From contig NW_017804353.1 in the NCBI RefSeq assembly GCF_001625305.1, positions 4,816,203-4,880,202 on the forward strand: 64,000 bases of DNA, read 5' to 3'. The notes beneath the pieces were generated by a model. That model made no database searches. It had not been told where the DNA came from and saw only the letters and a program-made list of their open reading frames with translations. This DNA comes from Branchiostoma belcheri. Taxonomy: Eukaryota > Chordata > Leptocardii > Amphioxiformes > Branchiostomatidae. Position numbers and translations under genes: made by a program. Below are positions 44,592 through 58,841 of this stretch, piece after piece. The stretch's first letter is position 1. Each line of letters starts with the position of its first letter.

Positions 44592-45589
44592 GTGTAAGCT
44601 AGCTAACAGATATTACAACGTGGGCGAGGTTCTACCCACGTATCGTGTGGTGGGAGGTATCTTGCGAAAAATCTTCTGGTGAATTATTCCGTTCCAACTT
44701 TCTCGAAGAAGACGAGTAGCTTTGAATAATATTGTTGTCACCCCTAGAGTAATTACTCACGTTTTCCTACCTTCAAAGCTTTGCATCCCCCGCAATTCAT
44801 ACCACTAAGTAGGGTTCCAAAATAGAGAAGTAGGAAGACTAGCAAGGTTGCAGTTTTTATTAGCTTACAAGTGCAAACTTACAATTCTCACAGTGTTCGC
44901 CTTCTTTTGTCAATAAATCTCGAGAACCTTGGCAATTAACTCCCTTGTACCAGTTTAAACCAAAGTAAATTGTTGAAGCGCGCATTGATTTCGGAAAAGG
45001 GACAACCGATGCTATATCCACAGCCCTTCCTCTCATTTCTATTCTGCACACGAATCGGTAGTTTTCTTTCGCGAGGTGTCAGGCTCAGTATAACTCAACT
45101 ATTGAGTCACCACTGAGCGGAACAAAATGACATGTGTTCCCTTTAACTGTAATACCACCAATGAACACTGGGTGGCGCTTTTACCACAGAGCATTTCATT
45201 GATCACTTCCACTTCACCTTCACTTCATTTGAAGGCTCAGAAAGACAACTTCCCCTCTTAATCATGAGTCTTTACTGTGTATGAGAAAATTTCAATTTCA
45301 TTTATATAAATCATTGTAGATCCTTATTATTGTTAGATTACGATGTTGTAGCGCACCCCTACAAAGCAAAGTGGCACGGTCCATATTGACTCACAGCGAG
45401 GCTGTGGGAATTACATTTCATGCCCGCATTGATTGCCTATTTTCCTTGCGTGTCTCCGTCGGCTCCTCAAGTTTTACCCGCTAGATTTGATTTCCAGCGA
45501 TGCCCTTTCCCTCCAGGTTACGGCGATGGATCGAACAGAGGACTAGGCAGCTGTACTGATCCGTTCTCTCGGCGATCGGCGGCCCAGAC

Positions 45590-48500
45590 ATGGCAGGAGA
45601 GGCGGCGGTGGACGGCTGGCTGCTTGTTTCTGGTGAGAGTTTGGCGTTTTTTTTCTGTGCGAGTTGTCAGTTCGGATTTTGTCAGCTGCAGGTCCGAGAT
45701 GGCTAGCTGATATGTTCTCCATTTAAGGCGGCCCCCAACCGCCTGCCTTCATGTTGGAAGCCCCGGCACGTTGAACTGATTTAGTTCCACGTTAACTGGA
45801 CCATTAGAGCTAAAATCTACCAAGATTTCTGGCGAGCCTGGCAGATTTGGGGAAAAGTGATCTCCCCGCCGTGTTGAAACAGGTTCTTCCTTTTCAAACG
45901 TACTTGAACCAAAGCAGGGACGTATTATTTGGCTTAACTGTTGTGCTTCACACAAAAGCCGTCTGGATATGCCTTTCTACTCTTGTTTACCTACACGATA
46001 CTGTAACGTTACAGTCAGTGCAACCTCAGAAAAAGCTTTAGAGGGAATATCTGTGTGTTTACAGATTGTGATTGAAACTGACTGAAAATGGGAGGGGGGT
46101 TTGCCCTTCATAATTTTCCGCGATCCACGCTCCCCAGGGAGGTAAACTCACCACAAAATATTCATCAGGGAAAAAAAACGCCCTTTCTTCTTCGAATGAA
46201 TCATAACCCGTGTATAAATTAACTTCGGGACTTTTCCACAAGAACACGAAACCCAGCGGAAGCGAACGCGAGTTTTCCTTACTTTAGAAACCGAACCTTT
46301 GGCCCATTTTGTCTCGTGTTTTGTTCATTTTCACGGTGCTCCATTTTGCATTCATTTGTCCCCATTATGTTGCCCGCCAGGCCAGTGGCAGTCTTTGTGC
46401 TGTCCAGGACAATAGCACACATAATTCATGATTTTGCCCTCCACCATTTTTTTTTTTTTTTGCTGCGGGACACCACCCCACACTTACACAGTAATCCAAC
46501 AAAAACACACCCTTTTCCAACTATAACGTTACTTTTACACCCAAAATATTGACCTTTCCTATTGGAACAGTATGTTTCCTGTCGCTGACACCTCTTTAGA
46601 GTGAGAGGTTTCCTGTTTCTGGTGCATATCGCTGCTTTTAGAAGTGGTTCTGTGCAGTTTGAAGAGGACAGATGGAGGGTCAGGTGGAACAGTTGACCTC
46701 GCGACCTTTTAATGTTTACAAATGACCCAGATAATAACACAGTATACCCAGGAATGGACTGTAAATTTTGTGACCCCACAATAGCTTCGCAAACAGGCCG
46801 ACTTTGCAACTTTGGCATGTTTAGAGATACCGACTAGGCATATAATGTCACCGTCTTGACGTTCGTCAAATGGTAGGGGGAGATTTTGAGTGGTGGCGCA
46901 TTGTGCGGGGCCAAACAATGTGAAGTGGGGCTCGCAATCAAAGTCTAGCATGGTCTCTGGCAGACTTTGCTGAACACTCAAGAAGCCATGTTTTTGATAC
47001 ATACATGTATGCTGCAGATATCATTTGCCAAATATTTATCCTTCCAAAATAGATTTTCAACATCAACCATACTGTAAATGTCTACTAATACTCGTACCAT
47101 TGTTTATATGTACCATTACAGCTGTACAGAATAAAAAAAAGAAGTTTCTATGATAAAATCAGAGGAATCATGCATAAAAAGACTTTAAAAGTATGGTAAA
47201 AGAAAAGCAACATTCTCACTAAAAGTTCTGTACTTGACAACAGACAAGGGTTTCATGTATGATGTCAAAAAACTCTGTAATGTAATTTTTCTTCATGGCA
47301 ACAGCATAAAAATAGATTTGTTGCTGTGGCACTCACAAGTGCAAACAAATCAATCTTCATTTACCAGCGTAGGGGCTTTCTGGCAAATGAAAGTTTGAAT
47401 GATATTACAGGAAGTTCAAATATTGACCATCACCAATATTTTGAGATATTTGTCATCTATTGCTCTCTATGGTGGTTGTATAGTAGAGGACTGCAGTTAA
47501 ATGCATCAACGTTACTAGTATTAATTTTCTATGCTGACAAAACCTTTTGTCTTTATGGCTTGCACAGGATTAAGACTGAAGTGTGCTCATAAATCACTGA
47601 AAAAGTGGGTGGTTGACCAAAAACAAGAGGGTTAAAATGTAGGCTTTCCAACTATGCTTTGCCCGAAGACAGTCAATACTTGTCATAGCATGGACACCAC
47701 AATCCATTCTTTTGCTAATAGTCGAATGCAGCTAACAAAGTATTTTTGTACTAAATGTATACTAGTAGTCTGGACATGTACTGACTTATGTTGTCTTACA
47801 TAACACTACAGCTTTGTCTCCCACTTAGAAAGAATTCAAGCCCTGAGGAATTCTGTGTTGAAAGAACAGTGACCTGATACACTACTTCTGTAGAGAATGT
47901 GACTTTTCCTCTTCTGGGGAGTGGTCAGATATTTGGTGTATTTCTGAGGGAATTGTTTCAATTTTTGCTCTCAATCGTACTATTTGTTCTTGTTTCATAC
48001 ACACATGTAACGTTACAATGCCTAGTGGCTACCACACAAACAAGATTTGCAGACAATGTTGCCGTGATGTGCAGAATTGAACTGGTCAGTGATGTATGTG
48101 TAATCTGAGTATACTTCTTACATTCAACAAGTCAGCTGTAAAATTTGTGGCTAATTCGACTTCTTTCAAGTGACCAACATTTCACAAAAGGGTCAAGTAG
48201 GTGTACCACACAGGTAATCTACACTTGTAAACTGGGTGTGGCGACAAATCGCTTGAATGTATGCTATCTAATGAGTCTCGAGCCTGTCTCTTGCTCAAGG
48301 ACAACATTATGGATGTTACATTTTATTTTGCAAGGACATAAACAAAGGAGTTTTTTGTTTCCCTGAAATTTAGACCCCATTTACTCTTGGCCCAAAACCT
48401 AGAACGGTACACGCGGACGTATGAAAACTGCGCATGTCAAATTTTTCTTGGGTCTTCAATTAGCCTGTTTTGATTTATGTCAAGAACGTACGTTCAGATT

Positions 48501-51500
48501 GTACGCCAGCCCTTGAGGTAACTAATATACGGTACAATCTAAATGTATATTCTTGACGTTCGTTCATGCAAAAGTACACAGTTTTCTTATTGTAAGTTTT
48601 TTGTCTGTGAGTAAATCAGGTCCCAAGTTGATTCTCCTGGCACCACCACAATGATAATAATTATTATTTGAGTCAATTACTATTGTCAAAATGCCTACCT
48701 TGTGATGTCAGTTTTCTTTAAAAAATGCGACAAATTATATTATTCATTATAGGGTAACAGCTGTATGGTGTGGGATTTATGTATTTCCAGTGTTCTGAAC
48801 CAGTTTGTTATAAAGTAACTCCAAACCAGCTGTGCACTGGGACATTTTAATGACCCCAAACGATTATGTAACACACCTGGTCACCAAATAGTTTAGGACC
48901 TGATCTGAGAGTGAAAGAGACAAAGGCATATTTTACTGAGAGAGACTTTTATTTTTTTGGCAACTCAGGGATCCAATTGTATGACAATGACATGTTAGTA
49001 ACTTCATAATGTGCCAGATATACAAAGAAATACTACAAGAAATATTATAATCCGCATTGAAATCAGGAAAAGACTGATACTGATATGCAGGATGATACCA
49101 TGTCTGTGTGATGTACAACGTTAAAAGGTCCTTTCAGAATCTGGGACATACAAAAACACATTATACACAGACGCCTCCGGCTAGTAACCAAATTTTAGCT
49201 GTAATTCAATGTAGAATATTGATTATTACATGATAAGATCTTTATTTGTTTACACTGAGACAGAGATTTATTCGCTGGTTTTCTAATCTGATTTAGGTCA
49301 GCGTTCTGTCTGTTACAGCGGAACAAGATAAGGTATTTCTGAAACTGCTGCTGGCAAGACGGCATCTGGGGATCAGGAGTTATAGTAGAAATTTCATTTG
49401 TATCAGTGAGATAGGCAGTGTTCAGGTTAGTGCCGGAAGGAGAGGACTCAAGCCCAACTAAATAGGATCTCATGGCCTCTACCAGGCTTTGGGAGGCGGC
49501 TGCAAAATGTAGAAATTGGCCAAATTGAGAGATACATACTATAAGGGAGTGGGTCTGCTGGGGAGTACAGTTTGGGTGCAGTTTCTCAAGCCATCTCCTA
49601 AAGCCTGGTAGAGGCTAGGATCTCAGGCCACAGTTCTGTTGGTTACAAAAGTACCCTTTACTTGATGAATGACAAGTATTGTCCGAATGTACCCCCACCT
49701 ATTGCATTTGCAAGCCAAAATCTCCCCATCACTCACCATTAAACTAGATTTGTGAAGAAAAATCACTCGTCACCATTAGTGGCTAGATTTAAAGATCACT
49801 GATCATTGGCCGAAACCCAGTCATCTGTGACAGGTATACAGTTGAAATTTCAAACCCTGCAACAAGGCTTTAAAAAATTTTCAAGTCTTCCCTCATTACA
49901 CATACATGTACAGTAGTGAGAGCTTCCATGCCAGATTACTCAAATTTCGTCGTGCCTGACTTTTATCAGTCACCAATGGTGATTAAATTAGACAAGTCCA
50001 GAGTTGACATAATAGTGAGTCACTCTCCTCTCGTGTCGGACGTTGCGACATCCCCCTCCATGCTGCGCCAGTTGTGTTCCCTTCTAATTGAGTTACTACA
50101 GGGGCCATCTGGCTCGGATCATCTGTTTCTGCCAGGACACTAGACCTTGGCAGACTGGAAGCCCGTTTATTAGTTCCCTCGGGGTGCGCGTTCTTCTGTT
50201 ATGGAGACGTGATGCTAGCAACATTCTTCACTACAGCCATCTGATACTAGTAGATGTTGGACGGCTTTTCTATTATGGATCATATCTTAGTACTGCTTTT
50301 TCAGCTGTTGGAGATACATTTGTGTTATTATGTGTAACAGCAAACAGAAATTCCTCATTACCAATTGCGGGGGTTAAGCCGTGTTCAGTGTGCGGAAGTA
50401 GGGCGGACACACAGGCCGCACCTGCCACAGTCAAAATGGGAACACACGTTTCGGTGTTGTTGACTTGACAGTTGGTATTTGCCCAACATGATTTAATGCC
50501 AGAACTGGCAGGATGGGTGTCCTTCACCTTCTTCCTGCCATTACCAGTGCCAAGGTTTTATTTGATATTTTTAATGGTTTTTGTGGTGATCTCTTCTCAT
50601 AAAATCATGACACTGCGAATTTTCGGTTTTGTGATTTTACTGCACTGCAGAAATATTTCAAACGTGAACTTCAAATGCAGTGAACCCTCCTTTCCCCTTG
50701 CCACGCCTGCAAACAATAATAACCATCTCACATTGTTCAAATGAAAGCTCATCTGTGTCGGTAGAATCCATAGTTGTAAATTTCAAGCTTTGTTCCAACA
50801 CAAGAAGGGAACTCACCATAAATTTTCGGTTGACCTTGTCAACCTTTGTCAGATGTATGATGCAATCGCTGACTTTCCGGAAGTCGGAAGTGTGATGACG
50901 TCAGGAGTGCATCAAAAGTGGCGGGAAGACGGAATTTCACATTGATGTTTTTTAAACCAGAAAAGATGTCAATGAAAGAATTGTCAAGTATCTTACAGTA
51001 TCTTAATTAAACTTGTTGCTTTACTCTGATGTTGCAGATCCCCTGGCCCTGGACTCCTCAACAACAGACCATGTGGAGGAGGAGGATCTGTGGGTCCATC
51101 GCTTCTGTGTCGTCATGGAAACAGCCATGTACATCTGCGAGGATGAAGAGGTCAGAAGAACTCTCTAATCTAATTGTTTGGTAAAAACAAAGGAACAAAA
51201 ACTTAAAGAAACTACAAATGTTGGGGATGAATATGGCAACACAGTCAGTTACATATTATGTAGGACACAGAAATCCCAAAGTGGCTGTTTTCTTTATCAA
51301 ATTCTTCAATAATCCAACAATGTTCTCATTGGAAAAGCCAGTGTAGAATGGTGAGCAACTCAATGGCTATCCAATAATGAACTCACAAGGGTGTAGTACT
51401 TGGTTTTGTTATACATTTATGCCAAGGGAAAATGTGCAGCACAAGCTTAAATGCATATGACTTGAAGTGACTTGAAATATGTTTTTGTTCCTTTGTTTTT

Positions 51501-51797
51501 CTTGGCACCTACCTCAAATGCCAAGATTGTATCTTGATATCTGGGTTGAAGATTATCCATTGTGCCAAAGAATGTCTGAACTTACATCTAAAATCACAAC
51601 TGGAGATAAAGACAGTATAGGGTACCACTTCAGCCCACGTTATACAGCATGTTGTGCGATGTTAGAATGTTGTGTTGATGTTGGCATGATGTCTTGATCT
51701 TCTCAGAACGCCTCCAAGTTGTCGGAGACTCTCCTGGCCGAGGAGGAGGAAGGTGCAAGTCTCCCGAAGGCGGCACTTCTATCTCCTGATAAACAAC
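45590..51797 (+). CDS. PH-like domain protein, 5' exons (gene continues right)
   Basis: Three exons: 45590-45632 (ATG to TTTCTG|GTGAGA), 51038-51150 (GTTGCAG|ATCCC to GAAGAG|GTCAGA) and 51707-51797 (TTCTCAG|AACGC to CAAC|GTAAGT). They join in frame (phases 1, 0, then out in phase 1) and give 82 residues so far. The start DGWLLVSDP and the later LWVHRFCVVMETAMYICEDEE fit the first strands of a PH domain, with an acidic insert (TDHVEEED) and an acidic loop AEEEEG between strands. PH domains bind phosphoinositides or proteins at membranes. The conserved C-terminal Trp has not been reached, so the domain is incomplete in what I can assemble. The first intron is 5.4 kb. I do not recognise the specific gene. 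The GC-rich 5' end fits a CpG promoter. Confidence 0.68.
45633..51037 (+). other. large intron 1 of the PH-like gene
   Basis: No other exon was supported. Contains a poly-T run (46449-46461), an inverted repeat with arms near 48479-48504 and 48533-48558 (GTCAAGAACGTACG type), and the complete MITE at 49473-49617. Confidence 0.45.
49473..49617. mobile_element. complete TAGCCTCTACCAGG MITE
   Basis: The left end TGGCCTCTACCAGGCTTT mirrors the right end AAAGCCTGGTAGAGGCTA. Target duplication GGATCTCA at 49465-49472 and 49618-49625 (9 bp if the shared A is counted). Internal GGAGGCGGCTG and GTAGAAATTGGCCAAAT blocks link it to 28943, 29083, 27891 and 36470. No coding capacity. Inserted in intron 1 of the PH-like gene. 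Confidence 0.82.
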
Positions 51798-53024
51798 GTA
51801 AGTCATGTTTCATGCTGCTTGGTACTTACTAAATAGTAATCTCCCCATGGCCTGTTTCCATGTCAGATTTAGTTGGGATCTTTTGCACAGGTTTTGGGCA
51901 TTGTCTAACACTATGTCATATGCATCCAAATGTCCCTGAAGAAATGCTGTATGTTAAGCATATATATGGAGGACAGTACAGTGCTTTGTGGAGGTTCTTG
52001 TTGGCCATCCTTACTTTTTGATCCACCTGCAAGTTTGCCTGTACATACTACAATATTCTACACAATTTGGTCTTGATATCTTTTTAAATTTCTTTGATGG
52101 GTTTTCTATCTGTTGTGCTGGTTCCTATTTTGAAAGTTGTCTTGTTTGCGGGATCTCCTCTTGTGCTCTTCCATTGTGATGATAATGGTTGTTGTGGACA
52201 CCTCATCATGCTCTGAGGAATCTTCCTCCTGAGTACCTATTGTCATAAGTGACAGCAGATTATCACTTAGCAAAATATCAGATCAGTCCAAAAGTACATT
52301 TTACGGTTAAAAAATGTACTGGTTCAAAGTGTATTAGGCACATTACTGTTATACATCAGAGTATCTTTACGGAACCAGGCTTTAAAACTTGACCACTTGA
52401 GAAGTGATGGTGAATCTGGTAAGCAGTTTTCATCATCTGTTTGCCCATTAGTTCCCACTGTTTGGCCTGGATAGTCAAGGACCAGAAAATATATGGACAA
52501 ACATGTTGGGAACACTCCAGAAGGCATTTCACAAAGTTTTCATCTGGTACAGTTGTTAACTCAGAGGGAAAACATGTGTAAAGCAATTGCAGTCAGCAGC
52601 AGTTATGGTGTGGCGGTCGTTAATTGCTTTGATTCCATATTAGTGTATATCAAAGAAACACATTTGATCTATGAGATTATTACTTTGAGTTTGAGGTGTA
52701 TGTATGTCAAAGAAATTTTATCATACAAAATCATAACACAGAATTTGAGGGTCTGATGGCAAAAATTATGAAGGCAAAACCAGAGAAAATCTTCTGTAGA
52801 TTTGTGATCTGTTGGTCCCATTGACATAGCTGAGACATTCTGGTTCCTGACCCTGTTGGTTTAGCAGTGGCATCAGGGCAGGGGGCGTATTTGTGGCATT
52901 CTCATTACCCTGGGCACCGCACTGTGGGAACCAAACCGCTACATAACCACCGGGCCAAAACATTTACAAACTTACATGGAAACTAGTTACACTGGATCAC
53001 AGTCACATTTATCATGTGTAAACG
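51798..53024 (+). other. intron of the PH-like gene, left part
   Basis: AT-rich; no exon with matching phase and splice signals was recognised. Confidence 0.35.
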
Positions 53025-53968
53025 AATTATCACATGGGCTTTTACATGTAGTTGTTTTATCACATGGTCTTTTACAAGTAGTCATGTTATCACATGGTCT
53101 TTTACATGTGGTCATGTTATCACATTGTCTTTTACACGTAGTCATGTTATCACATTGTCTTTTACATGTAGTCATGTTATCACAGGCTTTTACATGTATA
53201 ACACGGCTTTTAGTTTTACACAGTAGTTGTATTATCACATGGGATTTTACACGGTAGTTGTATTATCACATGGGCTGTTAGATGATAGTTGTATTATCAC
53301 ATGGACTTTAAAATGTTAGTTGTATTATCACATGGGCTTTTACTTGGTAGTTGTATTATCACATGGGCTTTTAGATGATAGTTGTATTATCACATGGGCT
53401 TTTACACGGTAGTTGTATTATCACATGGGCTTTTAGATGATAGTTGTATTATCACATGGGCATTTACATGGTAGTTGTATTATCACATGGGCTTTTACAT
53501 GGTAGTTGTATTATCACATGGGCTTTAAGTTGATAGTTGCATTATCACATTGGCTTTTACACGGTAGTTGTAGTATCACATGGGCTTTTACATGGTAGTT
53601 GTATTATCACATGGGTATTTACTCAGTAGTTGTATTATCACATAGGCTTTTACATGGTAGTTGTATTATCACATGGGCTTTTACATGGTAGCTGTATTAT
53701 CACATGGGCTTTAAAATGTTAGTTGTATTATCTAATGGGCTTTTACATGTAGTCATATTATCACATGGGCTTTTCAATATAGTCATGTTATCACGGGCTT
53801 TTACATGTATTACACACAGGGCTTTTACACAGTAGTTGTATTATCACATGGGCTTTTACATGGTAGCTGCTTTATCACATGGGGTTTAAAATATTAGTTG
53901 TATTATCTCATGGGCTTTTACTCGGTAATTGTATTATCACATGGGCTTTTACACAGTAGGTGCATTTA
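53025..53968. repeat. minisatellite, 30-31 bp TTATCACATGGGCTTTTACA units
   Basis: About 30 tandem units. The left part (to about 53190) uses 30-bp units of the type TAGTCATGTTATCACAT followed by a TGTCTTTTACATG block. Most of the rest uses 31-bp units with TAGTTGTATTATCACATGGG then CTTTTACATGG, with a few units reverting to the first type near 53740-53800. The two unit types suggest local expansion. Because the left units are a multiple of three, a decapeptide-repeat frame appears on the minus strand; I do not consider it a gene. Confidence 0.92.
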
Positions 53969-56900
53969 TGGGAAGATAGATGTGCCCAATCAATGAGAAG
54001 ATGGATCTGTCCAATCAATGCCTGAGTGACATATCCAATGACATCATTAGGACAGCATGTCACACAGTGTCTCTCAATATTCGCATAGATTCAGTGCATT
54101 TCACACTGCTATTGAAGGTTTGGTCACTATCTCCTTGTGCTTTTGTAACCATAAGGATGAAACTAGATGCTTACTTAAGTTGGGGAGTCTCAACCCTGGC
54201 TCTCAGTTTGACCAGTATTTACATAAAAGGCTCAATTCCTGATCTGATAATTCCTGTGGTATGTTTTGCTTTTAGGAGTTATCGGGACAAGTCTAAAAAC
54301 ATTGTCATCTGTTTGGACATTCTTACAGCAAGAAACGCTTTTTTCTATATTCTTGGAGAAGAGTATTCCCCTTTTCCAATTTTCCTGATTGACTCATAGT
54401 TTGTTTACACTACTGTTTTTTTGTTCACAACCTTTAAGTAATTACATGTAGGTGCTTACAAATTATCATTTTATAGACTAACTTGAAGTTGAGCATGAAG
54501 TTAAATGATGTTTTGTTCGAGTAATCCCTTGGAAGTTTTAGAAGATTAGTTGTTGAAGGAGAGAATTGAAAGACACCTAAGCGCACCACCATGGAATATG
54601 TTTATGTAAAAAGTCCCCTCTGTGATAGCAATCCCACATGGTGACCTCCTCAGCTCACAAAAACATCCCCAGTCTCACACAACCACCCCCCATCTGCTAA
54701 AGAGGGGGAAACTTCTCTGCTCAAGGTCGCTGCATGTTTTATATGTAAACATCCAGCCAGTGTTGCCCTGTTTACAAACCCTTACAAGTGTTTCTGGAGC
54801 GTGAGACTCAGTGCTGAGGTTTGGTGGGAGGATGTAAAGAAACAGGTGTGCAGTAATTTGTTTGGAAGACCTTTCTCCGTGTCCTGGCTCAAAGTCAACC
54901 CACACGGTAATTACAAACACATGTTTTCAAGGACTGTGATATGAGAAAGGCAAGTTCATGCATCAAAGTAGGTTTATCAGGATGGTTTAAGGTTGCATGA
55001 TTTACATACATGTAGTGACTGGCTGTAATGTTTTACATGTGTACTGGGTATTCCAAGTTTTGAATTGGGGATTACAGAATTGATTAGCGTGAAATTAAGA
55101 TTAAGCGTTTGGAGGCGCCAAAGTTTGCAAAGTAGCTTTGTTTCATTTCTGTGTGCCAAACTGGGTACAAAAGATGTACAGGGAAGGAAGTGGGATATCA
55201 CATGTGATTGTATTTTATGTCATGGTAGCCACAAAGGGTCACACTGGTCTTTCCCAATGTCAGTCTCTCAATTTTGCTGACTACTAACCGCGCCTCTGGC
55301 AGATCTTAGCAGGATGGCGCCTGACGTCACGGGCGTGTCACTCCACGTAATTCTCTGTGATGAGGCCCAAGACCTCATCACCCCATTACTAGGGCTAATA
55401 TTTTCTGTCAATGTCACTGTCAGTTCCATCAGATTGATTACACAACTAAGAAAACAATCAATGTAGAAATCTAAAAAAAGTTAAAACATGATGATCATCA
55501 TGACATCATTGAATACTGGTAAGATACATAAAGTGTACCGGAAAGCCTTAATGCAATTTCTGTTGTGTTTCTTTCCCTTCAGAATATGTCCTTGGATAGA
55601 CCAAAACAGAGTTTTACAGCAGAGCAAGTATAACCAACACGTTGTTTGTTTATACCCATTCCTTATCACGCGTTTCCATCTTGCACCTTAATGCATTCTG
55701 GAAGCTTGCTAATCCACCCATATATCCCTTCTTCCTACATGTTTATAATGGTTGAGCAAGCCCCACAACTCGCAGCCATACACTTAGAACTGTATACATA
55801 CAAGAATTCCTCGAAATTTCTTTGTTTAATGCAGTGAAAACTGCTTGTATTATAGCTTGGCGTTTTTGCTATTTTTGCCTCAAGCTTGGGTACAGATAAT
55901 GAGTATGTTTAGGATTGTTGACTGGATGGTTTGTGGGTAGATTAGGTGAAACCTCCCTGTTTCATCTCAAGTTTCCTCCTGTGCTGTAAGTGCTGAATTC
56001 CAATATTGCCCAAAGTATGTCAACAGTGTATCCATAGAAGGCTTGGTTGCTTCCCTTGTGAGTAAATGTTACCCTTTGGCAAGTGGCAAGGATTGGTTCT
56101 TCCTGCTGGGCGATCAACGCCGGCTAAGGAAAGTCGTGATTTACTCCACAAAACATTCCGCGTTTTGCAAATGTCAGGAGTCGAACCAACAGACATACCT
56201 GTCGAACCGGAACCTTTTTGAAAGGCCAGGATAGATTTTAGATATTCTGAAAAGGTACAAATGCTACTTCTGAAAAAAAAAGATAATCTTTCAAGGTGAA
56301 CTGATTGTAAATAATTTGAACTTCCTTCCATATTCTTTTTTTTTTCATTATTCACATCATTACACATGTTTTTTCTTAAATCTAGGTGTCAAACTTTTTT
56401 CCACAGTTCATACCATATAATCTCTCACAGTTCCTTGTGGTTTATCCCCCTGATATTCTTCCGTTTTCTTTTTATGTCTTTACAGATCTTTACAGTCTCC
56501 TTTCTTGTTACCTGCATGTCTGAATTTGTCAAAAGTTTGTATTGCAATCATCATGACTGCACGAAGTTGAATGGACTTTGTCTATCATGTTGTTACCTTT
56601 CTCCCCAGCCTGTCTGTTGTGTGTCCATTCCTGGGTTCCCAGGTTCCTATCTTAATCCCTTTGTACATGTTTGTGTGTTGTGTTTAATTGCTGTCTCCAG
56701 TGAATTCTACATGTGGGTCAAGGAAAACATTTGCTGATCCTCCCAAACAAGATAAGATTCTTCTGACATAAAACGGGCACTTCCACTGGAGATATTCCAA
56801 CACTACAAGTTCAGCGCTGGTTCAGAGAACTGCGGGATGTCAGTATAAATGCGACAAACCTTGGAAATGTGTCAACTGTGGCTGTCTGCCTTGGTCATAT

Positions 56901-58841
56901 TTATTATGCCCTGTCAGTACAGTTCAGTACTTCCGACTGGATGTAATTTGCCAACAGATGCAACTGATCATGTGTTGCTTACATGTGGAAAACAGGGCCT
57001 GACAAAGTACCTTGGTCAGTGTGTAAAACTGTAACAGCAAAGGCTTGTACCAAAGTACAAAATGTATACTGACTGATATCCCACTTGTATGATTTTGATG
57101 GATTTTTGATGGAGCAACCAGAAAACTTGATGGAAATGAATTGAATTTATATATTTACTATCATCTTGTCATCAACTAAAAGGTGGCTGCCTGAATGCTG
57201 TGCAGCATCACCTAGCCCCCCTTTTGTACATTGCAGCATTGGTCATGATGTCAGCTAGGAACGCTGAGGCCTGCATTTATACTGTCTGCCAACAGGGGGT
57301 GCTGCTATAATACAGCTACAGACAATAGTCACTTACTCACTACTCACATTTTCTAAAACAAACCAAAGCATAACATAGCATTTCTAAACAAAATGAACAA
57401 AAAGAAAATCACCTACATGTATATTGCCATTTTGTATCTCAAAACTTAATTGTATGATTAATATTGGAGTACCTGATACTTGTAGAGTCAAGAATTTGAA
57501 GAAAAGAATTTGTTGCTGTGTACGTTTGTACCACTTTTCCATTGCTGCTGATTCGTTTAATAATTTCTTGGCATATTTGTGGGTGGCCAGACAAGGAATA
57601 CTCTCTCCATGATTTCTAGATAAGTAGATTTGTCAGACCTGTCAATTGTGACTTCAAGTCAGATAAATACTAACACAGCTGCACCATGAGTTCTCCTCCT
57701 GTCTGTCTTCCTTGTTTTCTCTGTAAGCAGCAATGTTCTACTGGTCTAATTGGGCTGTCTAACAGACTGTCCCAGGAGAAAATCCTCCAGACACCTGATG
57801 GCCAGGATTGTCCTAGTTTTTATTCACTTGCTTGCATGTTAGAGCCCTGAAGTTTAATTCGTATGGACACTTGAAAAGAACATCATTCTACAGGCTTGCA
57901 TCACTTCATTACTTGCATATTGATGTCACATCATTTGAAGAGTTTGGAAAATATTCATCTGGAAAAAAAAAGTTCATCTAGAATGAATTTAGTTCAAGGA
58001 AAACAAACTTGATATCAAATTCATTTAAAATGTACCTGCATCTACAGGGAATCATTATTGATGTAGATGCTGGTATGTGTTTTCAGAAATAGTGCTAAGT
58101 CAGTGAAAGATTTCTTTATTGAATACAATGACATGTGTGGGAATGACCTACATTTTGACTGGGACCTCACCATTTAAAATGTAAAGTGGGTGGGACATCA
58201 ACAAGACTTTTCATTCTTACACAATTTAACCACAATGCCACCCCTTTACTTTTTTTGTATCCACCCTGTATTGATTATATTGATGTATAAATCCACGCGC
58301 TGATGAACCTAGTTCAGCATATCAAACTTTGAATCAAATCTCAGGAAGTAAAACTGGACTATTCCAATTTGTGCCACAGGAACAGACCTTGGCATCAATT
58401 GGCCAAAGAATGTGTTATCTGGTATCACCAGTTGAATGTTGTCAATCAAAAAACCAGGCCTGGAGTGTGTCTGCGAGTACCCTATCACAAATGGACTATT
58501 CCTAGCAGGGGTGAACAAATTTAGTATTCAAATGCAGACAGGATATTTTGTGTAGTATGCAATAATTTGTAATGTTTAAGTTCTTGTTGTTGCTATTTTA
58601 AGATTTCGTCATTTAGATTTGTCTTCTGCTGTTTTGAAATTTAGAATTTCAATGTCTAATGTATTGATAGAGTGGGTGTTATGATAGAAAAACTACCTTC
58701 GGTAGAGTGGTATCTTCTGTGTTACCACATGGCCTCCTGACCATTAGCACCTAATCAGTTGAGATGAGATGTCTGCTGGCATGTTCCAAACCACCCTGTG
58801 ACCTCCTAGTCCTATGATGGTGAAGATCTTCTGACCTTCAG
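53969..58841 (+). other. intron or intergenic, no exon supported
   Basis: No domain-bearing frame. Several acceptor-like strings precede short open stretches (for example near 55300 and 56700), but none has both a good donor and the right phase. A CTCF-like string, TGCCAACAGGGGGTGCTG, lies at 57287-57304. Confidence 0.35.

Larger units (their letters stand above)
41415..45589. other. intergenic, receptor kinase 3' UTR then spacer
   Basis: Probable 3' UTR to about 42190. Beyond it no exon is supported on either strand; frames of up to 144 codons (42991-43425 minus) show no domain. Includes a CA-rich microsatellite, a TA repeat near 44258, poly-C near 44309, and a hairpin at 44493-44591. From about 45450 it becomes GC-rich ahead of the next gene's ATG. 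Confidence 0.4.

Noticed and set aside
52987..53238. minus-strand decapeptide-repeat protein (CDNMTTCKRQ units)
   Set aside because: Produced by the 30-bp period of the minisatellite; no start context, no splice sites, and the frame breaks where units become 31 bp.
56366..56737. 123-codon plus-strand frame as an exon of the PH-like gene
   Set aside because: Hydrophobic, AT-driven composition with no donor in frame; reads as chance.
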